From CAZEIW01 sp964512305 (GTDB lineage Bacteria > Pseudomonadota > Gammaproteobacteria > Burkholderiales > Burkholderiaceae_F), in the NCBI GenBank assembly GCA_964512305.1, contig CAZEIW010000097.1, forward strand, positions 1 through 9,036: 9,036 nucleotides of DNA. The letters run 5' to 3'. The notes below the pieces were generated by a model. That model did not search any database. It was not told the origin of the DNA and worked only from the letters and a program-made list of their open reading frames with translations. Positions 1 to 5,979 of this stretch are shown one piece after another. A program made the position numbers and the translations under genes. Position 1 is the first letter of the stretch. Each line of letters starts with the position of its first letter.

Positions 1-243
1 CACTGGGAAACCATGCTCAGGACAAGGGCTATCGAGAACCTGTGCTACGTGCTGGCCCCCGCGCAAGGCGGCACCCACGAGAACGGGCGCTCGACCTTCG
101 GCCATTCGATGCTGATCGACCCATGGGGCAACGTGGCCGCCGAGCGCGCCGAGGGTGCCGGCGTCGTCGTGGGCGATGTCGATCTCGGCCGGATCGCCGA
201 GTGCCGCGCGAGCCTGCCGGCGCTCAGCCACCGGGTGCTGTAG
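1..243 (+). CDS. Carbon-nitrogen hydrolase (nitrilase superfamily), 3' end only
   Basis: The reading frame is open from base 1 and ends at TAG 241-243, so only the last 80 residues are present; the start and the Glu-Lys-Cys catalytic residues lie outside the window or upstream of the visible part. The visible part has typical C-terminal features of the nitrilase/omega-amidase fold: HWETMLRTRAIEN, then VLAPAQGG, a HENGRSTFGHSMLIDPWG segment and a GVVVGDVD strand. Family members hydrolyse amides or nitriles of small cytoplasmic metabolites; the Nit2/omega-amidase-like branch is the closest by eye, but the substrate cannot be decided from this fragment. It lies 63 bases before tldD on the same strand, a pairing common in betaproteobacteria, so co-transcription is likely. 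An ATG at 13 is internal, not the true start. Confidence 0.88.
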   Translation, partial: HWETMLRTRAIENLCYVLAPAQGGTHENGRSTFGHSMLIDPWGNVAAERAEGAGVVVGDVDLGRIAECRASLPALSHRVL

Positions 244-263
244 GCCCGGGCGTCGCTCCATCC

Positions 264-297
264 GATTCTTCCGCCTGATTCTTCCGCGATTCTTCCG
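264..297 (+). repeat. Three short direct copies of GATTCTTCCG before tldD
   Basis: The 10-mer GATTCTTCCG occurs at 264-273, 277-286 and 288-297, filling most of the gap between the hydrolase stop and the tldD ribosome binding site (GGAG 297-300). The copies are perfect with uneven spacers of 3 and 1 bases. This looks like a small slippage or duplication product; no function is evident. Confidence 0.8.
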
Positions 298-306
298 GAG
301 CTCTCG

Positions 307-1770
307 ATGCAACTGACCGACCCTTCATTGCAACGCCTGGCGACCGCCCGCGCGCTGCTGCTCGAGCCGTACGGACTGGACGAGGCGGGATTGCAGCGCG
401 CCCTTTCGGCCGTGTTCGAGCACCGCGCCGACTATGCCGACCTGTACTTCCAGTACACGCGCTCGGAGTCCTACTCGCTCGAGGAAGGCATCGTGAAGTC
501 GGGCAGCTTCGGCATCGACCAGGGTGTCGGTGTGCGCGCCGTCACCGGCGACCGGACCGCGTTCTCGTACTCGGACGACATCTCGGCCGAGGCGCTGATG
601 GACGCCGCGCGCACGGTGCGCTCGATCGCGCGCGCGGGCGGCGGCAAGGTGCAGGTCGCGCCGCGCCTGGGCGCGCGCGCGAATCAACCGCTGTACGGCA
701 CCGACGACCCGGTGGCGTCGCTCGCCGCGGGCGACAAGGTGCGGATGCTGGAACGCCTCGAGCGCCTGGCGCGCGCGCGCGATCCGCGGGTCAGGCAGGT
801 GATGGCGAGCCTGGCGTCCGAATACGACGTCGTCCTGGTGGCGCGCTCGGATGGTCTGCTCGCCGCCGACGTGCGTCCGCTGGTTCGGCTGTCGCTGACC
901 GTGATCGCAGAGGAAGGCGGCCGGCGCGAGCAGGGCTTCTCGGGCGGCGGCGGCCGCAGCGACCTGTCGTTCTTCGGCGACGAGCTGCTCGAGCGCTATG
1001 CGCGGCAGGCGGTCGACATGGCGCTCGTGAACCTGGGCTCGCGGCCCGCGCCGGTCGGCCAGACGACGGTGGTGCTCGGCCCCGGCTGGCCCGGGATCCT
1101 GCTGCACGAGGCCGTGGGCCACGGCCTCGAAGGCGACTTCAACCGCAAGGGCTCGAGCGCGTTCGCCGGCCGCATCGGCAAGCGCGTGGCCGCGCGCGGC
1201 GTCACCGTGATCGACGACGGCACCATCCCGGGCCGGCGCGGCTCGCTGACGATCGACGACGAGGGCAACCCGACCGGGCGCACGGTGCTGATCGAGGACG
1301 GCGTGCTGCGCGGCTACATGCAGGATTCGCTCAACGCGCGGCTGATGAAGGTCCCGCTGACGGGCAACGGGCGGCGCGAATCGTTCGCGGCTCTGCCGAT
1401 GCCGCGCATGACCAATACCTGCATGCTCGACGGCGACGCCGACCCCGAGGAGATCGTGCGCTCGGTCGCCCGTGGCGTGTACGCGAGCAATTTCGGCGGC
1501 GGGCAGGTCGACATCACGAACGGCAAGTTCGTGTTCTCGATGGCGGAGGCCTACCTGATCGAGAACGGCCGCATCTGCGCGCCGATCAAGGGCGCGACGC
1601 TGATCGGCAACGGCCCCGACGCGCTGACGCGGGTGACGATGATCGGCAACGACATGCAGCTGGACGCCGGCATCGGCACCTGCGGCAAGGACGGCCAGAG
1701 CGTGCCGGTCGGTGTCGGCCAGCCGACGCTGCGCATCGAGGGGCTGACGGTCGGCGGGACGGGGCACTGA
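307..1770 (+). CDS. tldD: Metalloprotease TldD
   Basis: This 487-residue protein has the size of E. coli TldD (about 480). TldD is the zinc-bearing subunit of the cytoplasmic TldD/TldE (PmbA) heterodimer, which cleaves unfolded peptides; it is known for microcin B17 maturation and CcdA antitoxin degradation. The HExxxH signature is HEAVGH at residues 267-272, in the context ILLHEAVGHGLEGDFNRKG. A late conserved Cys (C459 in GTCGKDGQ) is placed like the third metal ligand of the family. The C-terminal half is glycine-rich with typical TldD/PmbA phrases (NFGGGQVDITNGKF, GNGPDALTRVTMIGND). The start is ATG 307, supported by GGAG at 297-300 with a 6-base spacer. It probably forms an operon with the hydrolase upstream. 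No TldE/PmbA gene is in the window; in many proteobacteria the partner is unlinked. The stop codon lies inside an 18-bp tandem duplication. Confidence 0.96.
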   Translation: MQLTDPSLQRLATARALLLEPYGLDEAGLQRALSAVFEHRADYADLYFQYTRSESYSLEEGIVKSGSFGIDQGVGVRAVTGDRTAFSYSDDISAEALMDAARTVRSIARAGGGKVQVAPRLGARANQPLYGTDDPVASLAAGDKVRMLERLERLARARDPRVRQVMASLASEYDVVLVARSDGLLAADVRPLVRLSLTVIAEEGGRREQGFSGGGGRSDLSFFGDELLERYARQAVDMALVNLGSRPAPVGQTTVVLGPGWPGILLHEAVGHGLEGDFNRKGSSAFAGRIGKRVAARGVTVIDDGTIPGRRGSLTIDDEGNPTGRTVLIEDGVLRGYMQDSLNARLMKVPLTGNGRRESFAALPMPRMTNTCMLDGDADPEEIVRSVARGVYASNFGGGQVDITNGKFVFSMAEAYLIENGRICAPIKGATLIGNGPDALTRVTMIGNDMQLDAGIGTCGKDGQSVPVGVGQPTLRIEGLTVGGTGH

Positions 1771-1803
1771 AGACTCCCCTCTCCCTGAAGACTCCCCTCT
1801 CCC
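1768..1803 (+). repeat. Perfect 18-bp tandem duplication spanning the tldD stop codon
   Basis: The 18-mer TGAAGACTCCCCTCTCCC occurs at 1768-1785 and again, exactly adjacent, at 1786-1803. The first copy begins with the tldD stop codon; the second runs into the first hairpin of the inverted-repeat element. It is probably a slippage duplication or a scar from arrival of the repeat element. Confidence 0.9.
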
Positions 1804-1893
1804 GCGCCGCGGGAGAGGGGCCGGGGGTGAGGGCCGCGGCCGGAGCTGCGCTTCTCACCCTCACCCTACCCTCTCCCGCTTCGCGGGAGAGGG
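1794..1893. repeat. Inverted-repeat element, copy 1 (REP/MITE-like), between convergent genes
   Basis: The element has two strong hairpins facing each other. The left is a 12-bp stem (1794-1805 with 1809-1820, arm CCCCTCTCCCGC). The right is an 11-bp stem (1869-1879 with 1883-1893, same sequence family). Between them GGGTGAGGG (1825-1833) is complementary to CCCTCACCC (1858-1866), so the whole can fold as one long cruciform around a centre containing GGAGCT. It shares this plan and sequence with the element at 5798-5899. It sits between the 3' ends of tldD and the lipoprotein gene, where the hairpins could protect mRNA ends or help termination. There is no T-tract directly after a stem on either strand, so it is not a standard intrinsic terminator. 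Confidence 0.88.
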
Positions 1894-1900
1894 GAAAAAA

Positions 1901-3520
1901 TCACGGCGGCAGCACCCGCCCATACCTTCGGAGCAACACCCGCCGCACGTTGTCGCTCGCGGCGCTGAGGACCTCGGGTGTGGGCGCGGTGGCGGGGCGC
2001 GCGCTGTAGGCGTGCGCCATGCCTGCCGCCGCCATGCCCTTCGCGACATTGATCCGGTTCGTGAACACGTCGGTCGGCCCGGTGACTGCGCCCGCATCGG
2101 TGCGCACGTAGAACGGCAGGAACACGGTACCGACGCTCGCCAGTCCCTGGTAGTCGCCGACGAAGTAGCCCCCGACGTTGGGCGCCTTCGTCAGGTCGAA
2201 GGGCCCTGCGATCCTGCTCTCGATCCAGGTCGCGCCGTTGTCGGCGGAGCGGGCGAGCCAGAGGCTCGTCGCGGCGGCCGAGCCGCTGGCGGGGCCTCCC
2301 GACACCGGACGCATGTCGTAGTACATGAGCCCGATCTCGCCGTCGCTGCGCACGGTCAGCGTGGGCGTGAAAGCGGGCACGTTGCGGTTGCCGTTGACGG
2401 CCACCGGCGTGCTCCAGGTCTGCCCGCCGTCGATCGAGATCGAGAACCGGATCTCGTTGTAGCTCGTGGTCACGCCGCTTTCCCAGGCCGCGACGATCGC
2501 GCCGCTCGGCGCGACCGCGAACGTTCCCAGGTCCGAACCCTCGCGCACTGCGACGCCCGTCACCGGGTCGATCGTCGCCACCGAATTCATCGGCGCGATC
2601 GGGATCACAGCGTTCGCCGCGTCGGACGACCAGTTGAGGCCGAAGTTGCTCGACGTGATCGCCGCGAGCGAAAACACGGGTGTCGCCGAATTGAGCTGGA
2701 TGTAGGTCAGCGCGTTGACCAGCGTGCCGGCCGGCAGCACGAGGATCTCGTTGCCGAGCGTTTGCGCGGTCGTCCCCGGGTCGTAGATCTTCCGCGCGGC
2801 GTCCCACGTCGCTCCGCCGTTGATCGTGCGCGCGAACCAGACCGGACCCGGCGGAAAGAACGCCGACGGCGGCGTCTGATCCCAGACGACATAGATGTTG
2901 CTCGCCTTGTTCGGATCGGCGGTAATGGCGTCCTTGTCGTTGAAGTAGCCGTCGTTCGTGTTGAGCGCGAGCGTCTGCACCGCCTGCCAGGTGCGGCCGC
3001 CGTCGGTGGAGTGGCTGACCAGCACGGCGCTGGTCGACGAGAGCGTGTTCGCAGGGCCCGTGAACGCGATCGCCGATTGCCAGGCCACGCCATCCGGGGT
3101 GAACGTGACCCAGGGATCGGACGCGCGTTCGTAGGTTCCGCCGCTGCAGCGCGAGAAACCCGGGGCCGTCGGCCGCGACCAGGTAAGCCCGCCGTCCAGC
3201 GAGAAGCCGGCGAGGGTGCCCTGCGAGCCGCTGTTCGACCATCGGTCCTGCTGCCAGACGCCGACCAGGTTCGCCGTATTGGTCGGATTGACCGCCAGCT
3301 GCGGCTCGACCTCGGCATTCAGCGTCACCGTACCGCCTATCGTTCCCGGGTTGCCGCACGTCGCGTTGAACGGCGTGGCGCCGGACACCTGCACCTCGGT
3401 GCTCGGCGGCCCACCGATCGACCCGGAAGACGGCCCGCCGCCGCCGCCGCAACCGGCGAGCATCAGCAAGGCGCAGGGTCCGGCGCCAAGTACTGATCGA
3501 GTGAATGTCTTTGTCATCAT
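1901..3520 (-). CDS. Exported lipoprotein with BNR/Asp-box repeats (sialidase-like beta-propeller)
   Basis: This 539-residue protein begins with a lipoprotein signal peptide. The lipobox is L21-A-G-C24, and a Gly/Ser-rich linker follows the cysteine. No Asp is at +2, so outer-membrane sorting is expected. Five clear Asp-boxes (S-x-D-x-G-x-T-W) occur near residues 107-114, 171-178, 232-239, 362-369 and 425-432, and a degenerate one (SNFGLNW) lies near 291-297. This pattern marks a sialidase-fold beta-propeller. The arginine triad and the FRIP-like motif of true neuraminidases were not recognised, so sugar cleavage is unproven and a binding or structural role is equally possible. Tandem ATG codons at 3520 and 3517 are both possible starts; only a weak GAG lies upstream. 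The stop (TGA, 1903-1901) is a few bases from the repeat element, and the gene converges on tldD. Confidence 0.85.
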   Translation of the reverse strand: MMTKTFTRSVLGAGPCALLMLAGCGGGGGPSSGSIGGPPSTEVQVSGATPFNATCGNPGTIGGTVTLNAEVEPQLAVNPTNTANLVGVWQQDRWSNSGSQGTLAGFSLDGGLTWSRPTAPGFSRCSGGTYERASDPWVTFTPDGVAWQSAIAFTGPANTLSSTSAVLVSHSTDGGRTWQAVQTLALNTNDGYFNDKDAITADPNKASNIYVVWDQTPPSAFFPPGPVWFARTINGGATWDAARKIYDPGTTAQTLGNEILVLPAGTLVNALTYIQLNSATPVFSLAAITSSNFGLNWSSDAANAVIPIAPMNSVATIDPVTGVAVREGSDLGTFAVAPSGAIVAAWESGVTTSYNEIRFSISIDGGQTWSTPVAVNGNRNVPAFTPTLTVRSDGEIGLMYYDMRPVSGGPASGSAAATSLWLARSADNGATWIESRIAGPFDLTKAPNVGGYFVGDYQGLASVGTVFLPFYVRTDAGAVTGPTDVFTNRINVAKGMAAAGMAHAYSARPATAPTPEVLSAASDNVRRVLLRRYGRVLPP

Positions 3521-3762
3521 GTATTTACTCGGGCGCCACCCTCAATGACCGGCGTCCATTCTAGCTACCGCCGACGATCGGCCGGCGCCCGCGCAGGCTA
3601 ATCAGTACGCGAGCTAAGTAGTCCGCACGTTCTAAGCAGAGTGCCGATGCACGGCATTTTCCCCTTGTTAAACGCACCGGATCGCGCTTGAATATCGACT
3701 GTCGGTTATGGAGGGCCCCGGCCGCCCGCACTGTCGGCCGAACGCGCCTGAGGAGCCGAGCC
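3521..3762. promoter_or_regulatory. Divergent intergenic region between the lipoprotein and barrel-protein genes
   Basis: These 242 bases separate two divergently transcribed envelope-protein genes and are visibly less GC-rich than their flanks. Promoters for both directions must lie here unless transcription reads in from outside. For the plus strand, TTGTTA (3665-3670) and TTGAAT (3688-3693) with a 17-base spacer match sigma-70 boxes at 4 of 6 positions each. For the minus strand, TAGAAT (complement of 3558-3563) is a 5-of-6 -10 box, but no acceptable -35 box lies at the proper distance. No clear operator palindrome was seen. These promoter calls are weak. Confidence 0.35.
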
Positions 3763-4461
3763 ATGTTGCGCAAATTTTCGAGTCGAGCTGGTCTGCTTCT
3801 GTCGGTAGGGTCCGCGGCGCTCCTGGCCTCGGGTGCGGCTTGGGCCGATACCGGGGCCGTGCCGGCCACGGACCTCGAGTCGCCCGACTATCACCTCACC
3901 GGCAGCCTCAGCCGCACCCTGTCGGGAACCATGGTCGAGAGCGCCGCGTCGCTCGGCTCGCGCCAGGAGTTCCGGCTCACGACGGTTTCGAATGACCTTC
4001 GCTTGCGGTTGGGGGAATCCTTCGGCGATCCGTTGCTCGGAGACAACAGTTTCGGGCTCGACCGGCCGCGGGCAACCTATCGTTACACTTGGTTGTCGCT
4101 GCGCGACTGGGACTTCAAGGTCGGCCTTTCGGCGACCCTCGACCAGTTCGGCCCCTTCTTCCGCACCGGCGCGAGCAGCGCCGCAACGGGGCCCTGGCCG
4201 CGCTTCGGGTCGCTGCCGCTGATGCACCTGTCGAGTACCGGCCGCCTGTCCGACAACTGGCTGCTGACCCTTAACGCCGACGGCCTGCGCACCGCGCGCG
4301 GCCAGGCGCTCGACCTCGACCTGCGCGTCGATTACAGCCTGACCCGGCAGTTCGCGCTCTACGGCGGCTATCGTCTGACCGATACCGGCGGCGAGGCCCA
4401 GGACGTCTACGGGACCGGGCCCAGCAACTCCGCCAATTTCGGCGTGCGCTTCCGCTTCTAA
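3763..4461 (+). CDS. Exported protein of unknown family, probable outer-membrane beta-barrel
   Basis: The start is ATG 3763, supported by AGGAG at 3751-3755 with a 7-base spacer; a TTG 75 bases upstream in frame lacks this support. The 232-residue product begins with a signal peptide: basic MLRKFSSR, a hydrophobic stretch, and a likely cleavage after AWA (residue 28), before DTG. The mature part is rich in alternating polar/hydrophobic, aromatic-bearing strands (such as RYTWLSLRDWDFKVGLSATL and FALYGGYRLTD) separated by Gly/Asp/Asn turns, and it ends in NFGVRFRF. A C-terminal aromatic residue on a final amphipathic strand is the usual signal for outer-membrane barrel assembly. I do not recognise a named family; eight to ten strands would fit the length. 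It is divergent from the Asp-box lipoprotein gene, so both could serve the cell surface, but no joint function can be shown. Confidence 0.78.
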   Translation: MLRKFSSRAGLLLSVGSAALLASGAAWADTGAVPATDLESPDYHLTGSLSRTLSGTMVESAASLGSRQEFRLTTVSNDLRLRLGESFGDPLLGDNSFGLDRPRATYRYTWLSLRDWDFKVGLSATLDQFGPFFRTGASSAATGPWPRFGSLPLMHLSSTGRLSDNWLLTLNADGLRTARGQALDLDLRVDYSLTRQFALYGGYRLTDTGGEAQDVYGTGPSNSANFGVRFRF

Positions 4462-4467
4462 GGGCTG

Positions 4468-4497
4468 TTGGCGCCCTGGGTGGAAATTCGGTAGAGT
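4468..4497 (+). promoter_or_regulatory. Candidate sigma-70 promoter for the aroG leader transcript
   Basis: TTGGCG (4468-4473) and TAGAGT (4492-4497) are spaced 18 bases apart, each matching the consensus at 4 of 6 positions. A start near 4504-4506 would give a leader RNA with about 20 untranslated bases before the leader-peptide ATG at 4527, a normal arrangement for attenuators. It lies directly after the barrel-protein stop codon. The assignment is by eye only. Confidence 0.45.
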
Positions 4498-4526
4498 GAC
4501 GGGCTGAAGCTACGCGAAGCGCTGCA

Positions 4527-4610
4527 ATGCACCTGCCGAGCCATTTCCGCTTTTTCTTCTTTTACGGATTTTCCCGGCCGATGGCGGGAAGAGTCGATCC
4601 GCTCGCGTAG
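4527..4610 (+). CDS. Phe-rich leader peptide of the aroG attenuator (27 codons)
   Basis: ATG 4527 to TAG 4608-4610 encodes 27 residues. Six are Phe (residues 7, 9, 10, 11, 12 and 15), concentrated in the run FRFFFFYGF, which also holds the only Tyr. An in-frame TGA at 4497 bounds the frame upstream. A weak Shine-Dalgarno, GAAG at 4516-4519, lies 7 bases before the ATG. The E. coli pheA leader peptide has the same character, with clustered Phe codons followed by a terminator. The presumed role is to sense charged tRNA-Phe: ribosomes stall on the run when Phe is scarce. The product itself is probably not functional. Stalling could also respond slightly to Tyr. Its position just before a terminator and a DAHP synthase gene strongly supports the call. 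Confidence 0.85.
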   Translation: MHLPSHFRFFFFYGFSRPMAGRVDPLA

Positions 4611-4665
4611 AAGCGAAAGCAACCGACACCCAACCGCCAGGCCAAAAACCCTGGCGGTTTTTTTT
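4549..4665 (+). promoter_or_regulatory. Phenylalanine-dependent transcription attenuator upstream of aroG
   Basis: Alternative pairings can be traced by eye. Protector form: 4549-4566 (the Phe-codon stretch) pairs with 4606-4620 in about 14 bp with one mismatch and a 3-base bulge, enclosing a perfect hairpin TTCCCG 4571-4576 / CGGGAA 4585-4590. Antiterminator: GGCC 4576-4579 plus TGGCGG 4582-4587 pairs with CCGCCA 4634-4639 plus GGCC 4640-4643, with a 2-base bulge. Terminator: 4632-4641 with 4650-4659. The antiterminator shares strands with both other structures. A ribosome stalled on Phe codons 9-12 would cover the 5' arm of the 4571-4590 hairpin, free the segment at 4576-4587 and allow readthrough into aroG. 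With enough Phe, or without translation, the protector form leaves the terminator intact. The scheme matches classic pheA-type attenuation; folding energies were not computed. Confidence 0.82.
4632..4665 (+). terminator. Intrinsic terminator in the aroG leader (attenuator stem 3:4)
   Basis: A perfect 10-bp GC-rich stem (AACCGCCAGG 4632-4641 with CCTGGCGGTT 4650-4659) closes an 8-base loop and is followed by an unbroken run of eight T (4658-4665, the first two within the stem). This is the strongest intrinsic terminator in the window. It starts 22 bases after the leader-peptide stop and ends 42 bases before the aroG ATG. It could also serve to end barrel-protein transcription, but the promoter-like sequence and leader peptide in between favour attenuation. 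Confidence 0.93.
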
Positions 4666-4707
4666 GCCCTTGACGCGTGGGAAGCCGCGATGGATGGAGC
4701 ACGAACG

Positions 4708-5781
4708 ATGCGATTCATGACGGACGATCTCCGGATCAAGGAGATCAAGGAGCTGTCGCCGCCGGCGCACCTGATCCGCGAGTTTCCCTGCACCGATGCG
4801 GCATCGCAGACGGCGCACGACACGCGCGAGGCGCTGCACCGGATCCTGCATGCGATGGACGACCGGCTGATCGTCGTGATTGGCCCGTGCTCGATCCACG
4901 ACCCCAAGGCCGCGATCGAGTACGCGCGGCGGCTGATCGAGCAGCGCAAACGCCTGGCCGCGGACCTCGAGATCGTGATGCGCGTCTACTTCGAGAAGCC
5001 GCGGACCACGACCGGCTGGAAGGGACTGATCAGCGATCCCGATCTGGACGGCAGCTTCCGGATCAACCACGGACTGCGGCTGGCGCGCGAGTTGCTGCTC
5101 GAGATCAACGAGATCGGGTTGCCGGCGGGCTGCGAGTACCTGGACATGATCACGCCGCAGTACATCGCGGACCTCGTCAGCTGGGGCGCCATCGGCGCGC
5201 GCACGACCGAATCGCAGGTGCATCGCGAACTGGCCTCCGGCCTGTCGTGCCCGGTCGGTTTCAAGAACGGCACCGACGGCAACATCCGGATCGCGGCCGA
5301 CGCGATCAAGGCGGCGCAGCAGCCGCACCATTTCCTGTCGGTCACCAAGGGCGGCCACTCCGCGATCGTGTCGACCCGCGGCAACGAGGACTGTCACATC
5401 ATCCTGCGCGGCGGAAAAGCGCCGAACTACGACGCTCCCAGCGTCGAGGCCGCCTGCCGGGAGCTTGCGCACGGCGGACTCGCGCAGCGGCTGATGATCG
5501 ACGCCAGCCACGCCAACAGCCAGAAGAATCCCGACAACCAGCTGCCCGTGTGCCGCGACATCGCGGGTCAGCTCGGCGGCGGCGACGCCCGCATCGTCGG
5601 CGTGATGGTCGAGAGCCATCTCGTCGGCGGGCGGCAGGACCTCGCGCCCGGACGCGCGCTGACCTACGGCCAGTCGATCACCGATGCCTGCCTGGGATGG
5701 GAGAAGAGCGTCGAGGCGCTGGAGATCCTGGCCGAGGGAGTGCGGCTGCGGCGGGTGGAGAGCGTGAGCGCGGGGAAGTAA
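4708..5781 (+). CDS. aroG: 3-deoxy-7-phosphoheptulonate (DAHP) synthase, class I, Phe-sensitive AroG type
   Basis: The enzyme condenses phosphoenolpyruvate with erythrose 4-phosphate, the first committed step of the shikimate pathway to Phe, Tyr and Trp, in the cytoplasm. The 357-residue product aligns by eye with E. coli AroG (350) essentially without gaps. Metal ligands fall at the same numbers (C61 in GPCS, H268 in ASHAN, E302 in VESH, D326 in SITDA), as does K97 in EKPRTT. Residues lining the E. coli Phe-inhibitor pocket are kept (P150, S180, F209, S211, V221; also D6 and D7). In particular S211, a glycine in Tyr- or Trp-type paralogues as I recall them, points to Phe inhibition. Start ATG 4708 is chosen because GGAG (4696-4699) lies 8 bases upstream and the numbering then matches AroG; ATG 4690 (6 residues longer, GGGAAG upstream) is an alternative. 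It is preceded by a Phe attenuator, so transcription and activity probably respond to the same amino acid. Confidence 0.96.
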   Translation: MRFMTDDLRIKEIKELSPPAHLIREFPCTDAASQTAHDTREALHRILHAMDDRLIVVIGPCSIHDPKAAIEYARRLIEQRKRLAADLEIVMRVYFEKPRTTTGWKGLISDPDLDGSFRINHGLRLARELLLEINEIGLPAGCEYLDMITPQYIADLVSWGAIGARTTESQVHRELASGLSCPVGFKNGTDGNIRIAADAIKAAQQPHHFLSVTKGGHSAIVSTRGNEDCHIILRGGKAPNYDAPSVEAACRELAHGGLAQRLMIDASHANSQKNPDNQLPVCRDIAGQLGGGDARIVGVMVESHLVGGRQDLAPGRALTYGQSITDACLGWEKSVEALEILAEGVRLRRVESVSAGK

Positions 5782-5797
5782 ACGGGCCCGCGCTAGT

Positions 5798-5899
5798 CCC
5801 CTCTCCCGCTTGCGGGAGAGGGGTGGGGGTGAGGGTGGGCAGCGGAGCTCCGAGTGGCCACCCTCACCCCCGGCCCCTCTCCCGCAAGCGGGAGAGGGG
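5798..5899. repeat. Inverted-repeat element, copy 2 (REP/MITE-like), after aroG
   Basis: The element is a near-perfect 102-bp inverted repeat: the left 41 bases (5798-5838) and the reverse complement of the right end differ at only a couple of positions around the GG/TG junction. Each half has its own hairpin with a 12-bp arm (CCCCTCTCCCGC at 5798-5809 with 5812-5823, and 5874-5885 with 5888-5899), joined by GGGGGTGAGGGTGG and its complement. The centre contains the palindrome CGGAGCTCCG. It matches the plan and sequence of copy 1 near 1794-1893, so it is a dispersed family. It carries no coding sequence. It lies between aroG and the transporter gene and may shield or end the aroG mRNA. Confidence 0.92.
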
Positions 5900-5979
5900 A
5901 GTTTCTCGGTCCGGAATCGGGTGGGCCGTGGCGCGGTGCTCCGCTAGTCTGCGCGCTCATCGATTCGAGGGCACAACCC

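Noticed and set aside
325..1767. A 480-codon open frame opposite tldD
   Set aside because: It is the antisense shadow of tldD; the composition is His/Arg/Ala-rich and lacks any recognisable motif, while tldD has the full family signature.
1794..1900. Repeat copy 1 as a standard intrinsic terminator or a CRISPR fragment
   Set aside because: The right hairpin is followed by A residues on the plus strand and no T-tract follows either stem on its reading strand; there are no regularly spaced repeats and unique spacers.
1866..3496. Long open frames of about 500 codons on both strands overlapping the lipoprotein gene
   Set aside because: The frame encoding the signal peptide and Asp-boxes is clearly the real one; the others are Arg/Ala-rich shadows, and one runs through the hairpin repeat.
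3688..3762. A TTG start at 3688 for the barrel protein
   Set aside because: It would put 25 residues rich in Arg before a complete signal peptide; ATG 3763 has AGGAG at ideal spacing.
4461..4477. A hairpin directly after the barrel-protein gene (AGGGC with GCCCT)
   Set aside because: The stem is only five base pairs and has no T-tract, so it is too weak to call a terminator; it also overlaps the candidate promoter.
4458..5619. Minus-strand frames of 163 and 369 codons covering the aroG leader and gene
   Set aside because: They are shadows of aroG and would ignore the leader peptide and terminator; there is no start signal or domain.
5854..5979. An N-terminal extension of the transporter upstream of ATG 5980
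   Set aside because: The extension is translated repeat sequence; ATG 5980 has a proper ribosome binding site and begins just before the first membrane segment.
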